Of a stretch of DNA of 12,928 bases, positions 1 to 5,792 are shown piece by piece. The stretch's first letter is position 1. Each line of letters starts with the position of its first letter. The notes below the pieces were generated by a model, which saw nothing but the letters and a program-made list of their open reading frames with translations, was not told the origin of the DNA and did not search any database. A program made the translations under genes and the position numbers. This DNA comes from Comamonadaceae bacterium (lineage in GTDB: Bacteria > Pseudomonadota > Gammaproteobacteria > Burkholderiales > Burkholderiaceae_C). The DNA is taken from positions 1-12,928 of the forward strand of contig JAJTBK010000559.1 in the NCBI GenBank assembly GCA_021286965.1, written 5' to 3'.

Positions 1-1
1 G

Positions 2-256
2 GCCGAGAGCCTGGTGAAAAAACTCAGCAACGCTGCCACTGCCCCGCGTACGCCGGCGACAACGGAAAAATCCGGTGACCTGCGCCGGGTGGAAGAAGAG
101 CTGGCCGACCTGCTCATGGCCCAGGTCGAGGTGCGGGTGAAAAAGCGCACCAAGCGCGCCGGCCGCGTCGAGGAAATGGGCGAGCTGGCGATTGCCTTTG
201 GCTCGCTCGACGAGCTCAACGGCCTGATCGAGCGCCTGCGCGGCGACGCGCACTAA
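2..256 (+). CDS. parB: Chromosome-partitioning protein ParB, C-terminal end (5' truncated by window edge)
   Basis: ParB is the CTP-dependent DNA clamp that loads at parS sites and works with the ATPase ParA to segregate the origin region. Only the last 84 residues are present, read in frame from base 2 to the TAA. They show the end of the linker (AESLVKKL), a low-complexity Ala/Thr/Pro stretch, then the C-terminal dimerisation domain: a helix with RRVEEELADLL, a basic segment (RVKKRTKRAGRVE) and a final helix ending DELNGLIERLRGD. The basic patch matches the non-specific DNA-binding surface known for this domain. A GTG at 14 is an internal codon, not the start. No parS-like inverted repeat was seen in the window. 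The next gene starts 14 bp downstream. Assignment to ParB is firm; chromosomal rather than plasmid origin is inferred from the housekeeping neighbours. Confidence 0.88.
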   Translation, partial: AESLVKKLSNAATAPRTPATTEKSGDLRRVEEELADLLMAQVEVRVKKRTKRAGRVEEMGELAIAFGSLDELNGLIERLRGDAH

Positions 257-268
257 GGCGCTAGCGCC
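257..268. repeat. Perfect 12-bp palindrome between parB and the methyltransferase gene
   Basis: GGCGCTAGCGCC is its own reverse complement. It begins directly after the parB TAA and ends two bases before the next ATG, so it fills the intergenic space and occupies the place of a ribosome binding site. It could form a very short hairpin (4-bp stem, CTAG loop) or be a protein site. No T-run follows, so it is not an intrinsic terminator. Confidence 0.45.
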
Positions 269-270
269 CC

Positions 271-993
271 ATGCGCCTGCCCTGGCCCCTGCCCGCGCTC
301 CTGGCCTGGGGGCTGTGCTGGGCCTTGTTTGCCCTGCTGCAGCCGCGCTGGGGCCTGGGGCCGGCGCTGCTCGCCGCCGGCCTGCTGGGCACGCTCGCCA
401 GCCTGGCGGGTGCGCGCTGGTGGCGCCGCATTTTCATCGCCGCCGGCTTTCCGCTGGCGCTGCTGCTGTCGGGGGCGGTGGCCTTGCCGGCCTGGGCCTG
501 GCTGCTGGCGCTGCTGCTGCTGCTGGCGGTGTACCCGCTCAACGCCTGGCGCGATGCGCCGCTGTTTCCCACGCCAGAAGGCGCCCTGCAGGGCCTGGCA
601 GCGGCGGCGCCGCTGGCCGCTGGCGTGCGTGTGCTCGATGCCGGTTGCGGCCTGGGCCACGGCCTGCGGGCACTGCGCGCGGCTTACCCGCAGGCGCAGA
701 TCGAGGGCCTGGAGTGGAGCTGGCCGCTGGCCGGCCTGTGCGCGCTGCGCTGCCCCTGGGCCCGGGTGCGCCGGGGCGATATCTGGGCCGCCGACTGGAG
801 CGCTTACCAGTTGGTGTACGTGTTCCAGCGCCCGGAAAGCATGTCGCGCGTGCGCCTGCAATGCGCCACCATGGCCCCCGGCAGTTATGTGGTGAGCCTG
901 GAATTTGCCCTGCCCGATACCCCGGCGAGCGCGCACACCGTGGGCCGCGATGGCCGGCCCCTGTGGATTTACCGCTTGCCGCTGGCAGATTAA
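271..993 (+). CDS. Membrane-anchored class I SAM-dependent methyltransferase
   Basis: The predicted 240-residue protein has two parts. The N-terminal 90 residues are very hydrophobic, with about four candidate transmembrane stretches near 8-23, 31-47, 54-71 and 74-90. The C-terminal part is a Rossmann-type methyltransferase core: motif I VLDAGCGLGHG at 121-131 (SAM-binding glycine loop), an acidic residue E148 at the end of the second strand (IEGLEWS), RRGDIW at 167-172 with D170, and a strand YQLVYVFQRPES at 179-190. The substrate is unknown. The core is short for the family, so the substrate-binding part may be reduced. The ATG lies 14 bp after parB with no Shine-Dalgarno, so translation may be coupled to parB. 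The methyltransferase fold is well supported; membrane anchoring is inferred from hydrophobicity. Confidence 0.8.
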   Translation: MRLPWPLPALLAWGLCWALFALLQPRWGLGPALLAAGLLGTLASLAGARWWRRIFIAAGFPLALLLSGAVALPAWAWLLALLLLLAVYPLNAWRDAPLFPTPEGALQGLAAAAPLAAGVRVLDAGCGLGHGLRALRAAYPQAQIEGLEWSWPLAGLCALRCPWARVRRGDIWAADWSAYQLVYVFQRPESMSRVRLQCATMAPGSYVVSLEFALPDTPASAHTVGRDGRPLWIYRLPLAD

Positions 994-1003
994 AAACTGC
1001 CAG
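982..1003 (+). other. Hairpin spanning the methyltransferase stop codon
   Basis: CTGGCAG at 982-988 and CTGCCAG at 997-1003 form a perfect 7-bp inverted repeat around an A-rich 8-nt loop that contains the TAA stop. The sequence after the stem on the + strand is A-rich, not T-rich, so this is not a canonical intrinsic terminator. It might stabilise the mRNA 3' end or assist Rho-dependent ending. Confidence 0.4.
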
Positions 1004-1164
1004 GTCAGTAAAAACCACAAGCGCTTTTGGTACATTTACCGCCGGTTTTTGAGGCTGGCACACCATAGAACGACAGGGGCCGCAGCATTGGCTGGCAAGC
1101 GCCCGGGGTTTCATGGAGGCGTCAGGTTGGTTTTTCGATCACCTGTAAAAAGAGAGAGAGATTC
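1004..1164. other. Intergenic gap upstream of the COG3014-ycfL-lpoB cluster
   Basis: About 160 bp lie between the hairpin and the first gene of the envelope cluster, and the cluster promoter is expected here. I found no -35/-10 pair with 16-18 bp spacing that I would defend. TGGCAC at 1056-1061 recalls a sigma-54 -24 element but lacks a matching -12 GC. The end of the gap is purine-rich (AGAGAGAGAG, 1151-1160) and acts as the ribosome binding region for the gene at 1165. Confidence 0.4.
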
Positions 1165-2667
1165 ATGCACCGCATTTCCGTATTGCGCCCGCGCCTGCTC
1201 AGCGCCCTGGCGCTCAGTGCCTTCCTGGCCGGCTGCGCCAGTATGCAAAGCCACGACAAACTCGCCAGCGAGGTACAAGCCTCCAGCCGCGCCGAAGGCA
1301 TCCCTGCCGCCCTGGCGCGCCTCGATGCCACGGCCACCTCCGAGGACGACAAGAAGGCGCTGCTCTACAACCTCGAACGCGGTGAGCTGCTGCGCCTGGA
1401 CAACCGCTACGAGGAGAGCAACGGCTCCTTCCAGGTGGCCGACGAGCGCGTCAAGGAATGGGAAGAAAAGGCCAAGACCGACCCGAGCAAGCTCATGGGC
1501 ATGGCCGGCGCGGCGCTGATCAGCGAGCGCCTCAAGGGTTATGAGGGCCAGGATTATGAAAAAGTCTTTCTGACCACGCGCCTGGCGCTCAACCGCGTCG
1601 CCATGGGCGATTTGGAAAACGCCCGCGTCGATATCAAGCGCACGCACGAGCGCGAGGCTGTGATTGCCGAATTCCGCGCCAAGGAATTGGTTGCTGCCGA
1701 AGAAGAAGCGCAATCGAAGGGTGCGGCCAAAGGCGGCAAGGAAATCAACGGCTACCCGGTGGAAACCCTGAATGACCCCGAAGTGCTGGCGCTGAAAAAC
1801 GGTTATTCCAACGCCCTGAGCCATTACCTCTCGGGCTTTTTGTACGAGGTCATGAATGAATCGGGCCTGGCCGCGCCCGGCTACCGCAAGGCCATCGAGC
1901 TCAAGCCCGATACCCCGGTGCTCGAAGAAGGCCTGGGCGGCCTGGATAAGCGCAGCAGCTTCACCTGGAAGCGCAAGCAGCGCATGACCGACGTGCTGTT
2001 CCTGGTGGAAGCGGGCGACGCCCCGGCGCGCAAGCCCAAGGCCTTCACCCTGCCCGTGCCCACCGGGCGCGGCCTGGTCACGGCCAGCATCTCCTATCCC
2101 ATCATCGAGCCGTCGAAGGACGTGCTGCTGACGCAGCTGTCTGCGGCGGAGCAGAACTTCAAGCTCGAACGCGTGGTGGACGTCAACGTCATGGCGCGGC
2201 GTGCGCTCAAGGACGAAATGCCCGGCATGGTGCTGCGCGGCGTCACCCGAGCCGTGGCCAAGGGCGTGCTGCAGGACCAGCTGCAGAAAAACGCCGGTAT
2301 CTTCGGCGCCGTCGTCGGCGCCGTGGCCTCGGTGGCCACCGAGCAGGCGGACGACCGCATGTGGCGCATGTTGCCCGGGCGCATCTATATCGCGCGCGGC
2401 TACCTGCCGCCGGGCGAGCACAAGCTCAGCATCGATGGCAAGCAAATCCAGGCGCCCATCACCATCGACGGCCAGTACGCCCTGGTGCCGCTGCGCCTGT
2501 ATGGCGACCGCGTGCTCGTCGGCCAGGTGGCCGTGATGGGCCAGCTCGCCCCCGCGCCGGCAGTGGCGCCGGCCAAGGACAGCGAGGCCAAGCCGGCCGC
2601 GCGCCCGGCCAAGGGCTCCAAGCCTGCCAAGGCGGCCAAGGCCCAGACGGCCCCGGCCGCACAGTAA
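1165..2667 (+). CDS. COG3014-family outer-membrane lipoprotein, first gene of the lpoB cluster
   Basis: This 500-residue predicted lipoprotein starts with a basic N-terminus, a hydrophobic helix and the lipobox LAGC with Cys24. The residue after Cys is Ala, with no Asp retention signal, so outer-membrane sorting is expected. The body (about 30-270) is helical and resembles a TPR-like solenoid (YNLERGELLRLDNRYEES, LALNRVAMGDLENARVDIKR). A C-terminal domain at about 290-460 looks beta-rich. The last 40 residues are an Ala/Lys/Pro tail likely to be disordered. The ATG follows an AG-rich leader. The family is, to my knowledge, uncharacterised, but I recall it beside ycfL and lpoB in other proteobacteria; ycfL starts 28 bp downstream. 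A role in outer-membrane or peptidoglycan assembly is inferred from that context only. Confidence 0.8.
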   Translation: MHRISVLRPRLLSALALSAFLAGCASMQSHDKLASEVQASSRAEGIPAALARLDATATSEDDKKALLYNLERGELLRLDNRYEESNGSFQVADERVKEWEEKAKTDPSKLMGMAGAALISERLKGYEGQDYEKVFLTTRLALNRVAMGDLENARVDIKRTHEREAVIAEFRAKELVAAEEEAQSKGAAKGGKEINGYPVETLNDPEVLALKNGYSNALSHYLSGFLYEVMNESGLAAPGYRKAIELKPDTPVLEEGLGGLDKRSSFTWKRKQRMTDVLFLVEAGDAPARKPKAFTLPVPTGRGLVTASISYPIIEPSKDVLLTQLSAAEQNFKLERVVDVNVMARRALKDEMPGMVLRGVTRAVAKGVLQDQLQKNAGIFGAVVGAVASVATEQADDRMWRMLPGRIYIARGYLPPGEHKLSIDGKQIQAPITIDGQYALVPLRLYGDRVLVGQVAVMGQLAPAPAVAPAKDSEAKPAARPAKGSKPAKAAKAQTAPAAQ

Positions 2668-2695
2668 ACCGTGATTTGACCCGAGGAGCGTTTTG

Positions 2696-3091
2696 ATGAA
2701 TTTTCGTCCCCTGCTTGCCGCCGGCCTGATGGCGGCCTGCGCCCTGGCTGCCGCCCCGGCCCTGGCGCAGCACGATCCGGCGACGCCGCCGGCGGTCGCC
2801 GCCAAGGTGGCGCTGCGTGGCGAGGCCAATGGCATTGCCGTGCGCGAAATGCGCCTGGTGCGCAAGAACGACATCCTGGTGGTGCAGGCCGACCTGAGCA
2901 ACGTCGGCCGCACCGACCGCACGGTGTTCTACCGCTTCAAGTGGCTCGACAGCGTTGGTAACCAGGTCGGCGATGGTGAATCCTGGAAGCAGCTGCGCGT
3001 GCTCGGCCTGGGCGAGCAGACCGTCAAGAGCGTGGCGCCCAGCGGCGCTGCCGTTGATCTGCGCCTGGAAATGAACGTTGAATCGCGCTGA
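2696..3091 (+). CDS. ycfL: YcfL family (DUF1425) periplasmic protein
   Basis: The predicted protein has 131 residues. I chose the ATG at 2696 rather than the TTG at 2693 because GAGGAG at 2683-2688 is well spaced for it. A signal peptide is clear, with a candidate signal peptidase I site after ALA (residue 24). A Cys at 15 (LMAAC) is a poor lipobox match, so unlike E. coli YcfL this protein may not be lipidated. The mature part is a small beta-rich domain with the family pattern DILVVQADLSN, a Tyr-Arg-Phe-Lys-Trp strand, and SWKQLRVLGLGEQ followed by a conserved-looking APSG turn. In E. coli ycfL sits directly upstream of lpoB, as here. Its function is not established. Confidence 0.8.
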   Translation: MNFRPLLAAGLMAACALAAAPALAQHDPATPPAVAAKVALRGEANGIAVREMRLVRKNDILVVQADLSNVGRTDRTVFYRFKWLDSVGNQVGDGESWKQLRVLGLGEQTVKSVAPSGAAVDLRLEMNVESR

Positions 3092-3131
3092 TCCGCAGCG
3101 CCCCCCGCAAGAGAAAGAGAGAGAGCACACC

Positions 3132-3743
3132 ATGCAAACCACCGCTGTGCGCCGCGCCCTGGCTTTGGCCCTGGCCGCTGGCACCCTGGCCTTGACGGCC
3201 TGTACCAACCTGTCTTCCCCCGTGGTGCGTTTTGACCGCCAGGTGGACTACGGCGATGCCAAGGCGGTCGAGCTCGTGACCAACGAATTCGGCTCCACCG
3301 ACCTGCAGATGATTGCCGAGAAGATGACCGGCAGCCTGCTCGAAACCGGCATCTTCCAGGGCCGCCCGACGGTGACCATCTCCACCGTGAAGAACAAGAC
3401 CAGCGAGTACATCGACACCACCAACGTCATGAACTCGATCCAGACCACCCTGGTCAAGTCCGGCAAGGTGCGTTTCACGCGCTCGATCAACGAGATGCAG
3501 CAGGGCGTCGATGAGCTGCAGCGCCAGAACCAAAGCGGCCTGTACAAGCAGAACACCACCGCCAAGGTTGGCCAGATGACGGCCGCCAAGTACCAGCTCG
3601 AAGGCGAGCTCACCAGCATCGTCAAGCAAAGCAGCAGCACCAAGGACGTGTTCTACAAGTTCACGCTCAAGCTGTTTGACGTGCAAGAGGGCACCATCGA
3701 GTGGCAGGACGAAAAAGAAATCCGCAAGACCAGCAAACGCTGA
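3132..3743 (+). CDS. lpoB: LpoB-type penicillin-binding protein activator lipoprotein
   Basis: In E. coli, LpoB is an outer-membrane lipoprotein that reaches through the peptidoglycan to activate the synthase PBP1b. This 203-residue copy has a signal peptide with lipobox LTAC (Cys24, Thr at +2) and an LpoB-like globular domain: a helix containing LQMIAEKMTGSLLETG, the strand and turn TISTVKNKT (82-90, matching E. coli SVNNRT), then AAKYQLEGELTSI and a final strand pair ending in EWQDEKEIRKT. I used the ATG at 3132 because an AG-rich Shine-Dalgarno precedes it and the lipobox fits; the longer in-frame reading from 3078 overlaps ycfL. Only about 15 residues separate the lipid Cys from the domain, with no Pro-rich linker of the E. 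coli type. Whether it acts on a PBP1b here is unknown. Confidence 0.82.
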   Translation: MQTTAVRRALALALAAGTLALTACTNLSSPVVRFDRQVDYGDAKAVELVTNEFGSTDLQMIAEKMTGSLLETGIFQGRPTVTISTVKNKTSEYIDTTNVMNSIQTTLVKSGKVRFTRSINEMQQGVDELQRQNQSGLYKQNTTAKVGQMTAAKYQLEGELTSIVKQSSSTKDVFYKFTLKLFDVQEGTIEWQDEKEIRKTSKR

Positions 3744-3760
3744 CCCCCGGGAGCCGTTTT

Positions 3761-4717
3761 ATGCAACGCAGAACCACCCTCGCCCTGCTCGCTGCCAGCG
3801 CCCTGGCATGGGGCGCCGGCGCGCAGGCGCAGCAACCTGGCGCCGCGCCGCGCATCGCCGTCACCAACCTGGCGTACGCGCAGCAGGTGTCGGAGTACTT
3901 TGAAGTCGGCCAGTACCAGCGCAGCAGCCAGATGAGCGCGCAGGGCAGCTACAGCGCCGGCGGCAGCCACAGCATGTATGGCGGCTCGCACTCGGCCTCG
4001 GGCCAGCAGTCCATGCAGGCGAGCGAGCAGGCCAGCGGCACCTATGTGTCCGGGCGCTACAGCTACATCGAGCAGCGCGACCTCTCTGGCTACACCAACG
4101 ACATCAAGGGCGCCATCTTGCAGGGCACCTTCTTCCGTCTGGTGCAGGGCAAGGAGTTTGACGCCGGCGCGCCGCAGGCGAGCAAGGCCGAGCAGGTGCT
4201 CAACCAGGTGCAAAGCGGGCGTATGCACACGCCGCGCAAGCAGCCCTCGGTGACCGACGTCATCGCGCGCATCAAGAAGGGCGAGTTCAACGGCGCCGAC
4301 TACGTGCTCTTTGGCTCCGTCAGCTCGATTGACTTCACCGACGCGCTCTCGCCGCTGCAAGGCAGCAGCAGCGCCACGCGCCAGTACGGCCTGCAGCTGC
4401 TGGCCGACTTCTCGCTCATCAACACCAAGACCTTCGAGATCAAGGCGGCGTTCTCGGCCCAGGGCCAGGGCAACGACACCAAGATTTTGTCGGTGCGCGG
4501 CGACATTGCGCCGCCCAACCGCGCCAAGGTCATGCGCGAGACCTCGCTCTCGCTGGCGCAAGACGTGTACCAGCAGCTGACGCAGCAGCTCGGCCTGAGC
4601 GACCCCAACCTGGCCCGGGGCGTGCGCCCCGAGGGCGCGGGCGGCCACCTCCACGGCCAGCCCATGCCGGTGCAGCAGCCCCAGCCGCAGCCCGAGCAGG
4701 TGCTGATCCTCAAGTGA
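3761..4717 (+). CDS. Secreted LpoB/CsgG-fold-like protein next to lpoB
   Basis: The 318-residue protein starts at ATG 3761, preceded by CCGGGAG; the in-frame upstream extension overlaps lpoB and lacks a signal peptide. The signal peptide ends at AQA (residue 23), with no lipobox Cys. RIAVTNLAY (31-39) resembles the first strand of the CsgG/LpoB fold. A Ser/Gly/Gln-rich segment fills 53-99. The second half has TDVIARIKKGEFNGADYVLFG (165-185), matching LpoB and CsgG patterns such as GA-Y-VLYSS, then strands LQLLADFSLI and FEIKAAFSAQGQG, and a helix RETSLSLAQDVYQQLTQQL. The C-terminus is Pro/Gln-rich. It lies 17 bp after lpoB and is probably co-transcribed. I take it to be a divergent relative of LpoB/CsgG; the exact role is unknown. 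Confidence 0.7.
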   Translation: MQRRTTLALLAASALAWGAGAQAQQPGAAPRIAVTNLAYAQQVSEYFEVGQYQRSSQMSAQGSYSAGGSHSMYGGSHSASGQQSMQASEQASGTYVSGRYSYIEQRDLSGYTNDIKGAILQGTFFRLVQGKEFDAGAPQASKAEQVLNQVQSGRMHTPRKQPSVTDVIARIKKGEFNGADYVLFGSVSSIDFTDALSPLQGSSSATRQYGLQLLADFSLINTKTFEIKAAFSAQGQGNDTKILSVRGDIAPPNRAKVMRETSLSLAQDVYQQLTQQLGLSDPNLARGVRPEGAGGHLHGQPMPVQQPQPQPEQVLILK

Positions 4718-4732
4718 TCGCGTGACCCGGTG

Positions 4733-5689
4733 ATGCGCCATTGCCGATGGCACCAGGCCAGCCGCGTGCTGGCCTTTTTTTGCGCCTCTTTTTGTGCCTG
4801 TTGGGGTGCCTTATGGGGCCCGGCGGCGCAGGCGCAGCCGGCCATGGCGCCGGGGTGGACGCTGCAGCCGCTGCCCGCGCCCGGCGGCGCGCAGCTGCTG
4901 GCGCTCGAACGCGCGCCGGTGCTGGCGCCGCTGCGCTACCGCGTCATCGCCATCCCCGGCTCGGGCTGCGCCGGCATGGGCACTTTTGCACCACGCTACT
5001 TTGCCGGCCTGCAGCACGCGCAGCTGCTGGTGCTGCACAAGCCCGGCGTCGATCCCTGGGCACGCACGCCGGCCGATGCCTGCCCGCCGGACTTCGTGCA
5101 GCGCGATGCGCTCTCGGCCTGGCGGGCGGCGGCGCAGCAGGCGCTCACCGCGTGGCTGGCGCAGCAGCCAGCGCTGCCGACCTGGCTGCTGGGCATTTCC
5201 GAAGGTGCTGAGTTGCTCGCGGACCTGGCGCCGCAGCTGCCGCACCTGGCCGGGCTGGTGTTGATTGGCGCCAGCGGCCTCGACCCGCAAGAAGCCGGTG
5301 CCCTGCAGGCCGCGCGCCTGGGCCAGCAGGCGGCCTGGCAGGCGCTGGCGCGGGCCCAGGCCGGGGAGGCGCCCGACCATGCCGTCGTGCAAGGGCGCAG
5401 CCTGCGCTACTGGCGCGACCTGTGGCAGTGGCGCCTGGCGCAGCCACTGCGCGATGGCCCCTGGCCGCTGCTGCAGGTGTGGGGCGGGGCCGACGCCCTG
5501 GTGCCCGAGGCCGCCTACCAGCGCTTTGCTGCCCGCGCCCGCCAGCGCAGCGCGCCGTACTGCGCCCTGCGCCTGGCCGGCGCCGACCACGGCCTGCAAG
5601 GCCCGGCGCCAGGGCAGGACGGCTTGCCCCAGGTCTGGGCCCTGCTGGAGCAGGCTGCGCGCACCCAGGGGCAGATGGATTGTCCTTGA
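4733..5689 (+). CDS. Secreted alpha/beta hydrolase
   Basis: The predicted protein has 318 residues from ATG 4733; a GTG at 4730 is equally placed. It carries a signal peptide (about residues 11-35, ending AAQAQ) and the hydrolase triad in order: nucleophile elbow GISEG with S156, acid D254 in VWGGADALV, and H286 in AGADHG. An oxyanion-type loop IPGSGCAGMG lies at 74-83. The lid region (about 185-245) is Ala/Gln/Arg-rich. The substrate cannot be told; esterase or lipase-like activity in the periplasm is a reasonable guess. It begins 15 bp after the preceding gene with no good Shine-Dalgarno. A strong terminator hairpin lies inside codons 8-17, so expression from the upstream operon is probably attenuated. 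If the start is wrong, ATG 4844 is the next in-frame ATG, but using it would lose the signal peptide. Confidence 0.75.
   Translation: MRHCRWHQASRVLAFFCASFCACWGALWGPAAQAQPAMAPGWTLQPLPAPGGAQLLALERAPVLAPLRYRVIAIPGSGCAGMGTFAPRYFAGLQHAQLLVLHKPGVDPWARTPADACPPDFVQRDALSAWRAAAQQALTAWLAQQPALPTWLLGISEGAELLADLAPQLPHLAGLVLIGASGLDPQEAGALQAARLGQQAAWQALARAQAGEAPDHAVVQGRSLRYWRDLWQWRLAQPLRDGPWPLLQVWGGADALVPEAAYQRFAARARQRSAPYCALRLAGADHGLQGPAPGQDGLPQVWALLEQAARTQGQMDCP
4755..4781 (+). terminator. Strong intrinsic terminator inside the hydrolase 5' coding region
   Basis: GGCCAGC (4756-4762), loop CGCGT and GCTGGCC (4768-4774) form a perfect 7-bp GC-rich stem, extended to 8 by A4755 and T4775. A run of seven T residues follows directly (4775-4781). 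This is a textbook Rho-independent terminator for the upstream COG3014-ycfL-lpoB cluster, 38 bp after its last stop codon. It lies within the predicted signal-peptide codons of the next gene. Confidence 0.8.
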
Positions 5690-5690
5690 C

Positions 5691-5746
5691 GCTATTAAAA
5701 CAATAGCTACTGGCACTTGATAGACGTGCCCTAGAGCCTGTTTTGA
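5691..5746. repeat. Intergenic Comamonadaceae-type palindromic repeat
   Basis: This AT-richer block starts two bases after the hydrolase stop. It contains GCTATT (5691-5696) and AATAGC (5702-5707), a 6-bp stem with a 5-nt loop, followed by GGCAC (5712-5716) and GTGCC (5726-5730), a second stem, then CTAGAG and a TTTT run. The motif order GCTATTAAA, TAGCT, stem, CTAG recurs with identical spacing at 10045 inside dadA. I recall similar elements as abundant dispersed repeats in Comamonadaceae genomes; their function is unknown. The second stem followed by TTTT might also weakly end transcription of the hydrolase gene. Confidence 0.65.
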
Positions 5747-5752
5747 CCATGA

Positions 5753-5784
5753 TTGCAGCCTGGTGGCGGCGTTGCAGATACCAT
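5753..5784 (+). promoter_or_regulatory. Possible promoter of the MFS transporter gene
   Basis: TTGCAG (5753-5758) and TACCAT (5779-5784) resemble -35 and -10 elements, but their spacing is 20 bp, longer than ideal. A start site 6-7 bp after the -10 would fall about two bases before ATG 5793, implying an almost leaderless mRNA. This would fit the absence of a Shine-Dalgarno there. Support is weak. Confidence 0.3.
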
Positions 5785-5792
5785 GCACACCA

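Noticed and set aside
480..535. CTG-rich run in the methyltransferase gene as a tandem repeat
   Set aside because: It encodes a Leu-rich membrane helix and the units are irregular, so it reflects codon preference.
1018..1040. Possible third copy of the dispersed repeat (AAGCGCTTTTGG)
   Set aside because: Only the short AAGCGCT stretch matches. The GCTATTAAA and TAGCT parts are missing at the expected offsets.
1056..1070. Sigma-54 promoter-like TGGCAC before the COG3014 gene
   Set aside because: The -24 GG is present but the -12 GC is missing at the required spacing.
1111..2922. A 603-codon open frame on the minus strand opposite the COG3014 gene
   Set aside because: It is antisense to a clear lipoprotein gene with a lipobox and ribosome binding site. 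Its product is His/Gly/Arg/Gln-rich low complexity, typical of the shadow frame in high-GC DNA.
3104..3131. GAGA tract before lpoB as a phase-variable simple repeat
   Set aside because: The AG units are few and interrupted (GAGAAAGAGAGAGAGC) and are explained by ribosome binding. A change in length would not shift a coding frame.
3653..4753. A 366-codon minus-strand frame over the LpoB/CsgG-like gene
   Set aside because: The composition (Arg, His, Ala, Leu repeats) is that of a reverse shadow. The plus-strand gene has a signal peptide and conserved segments.
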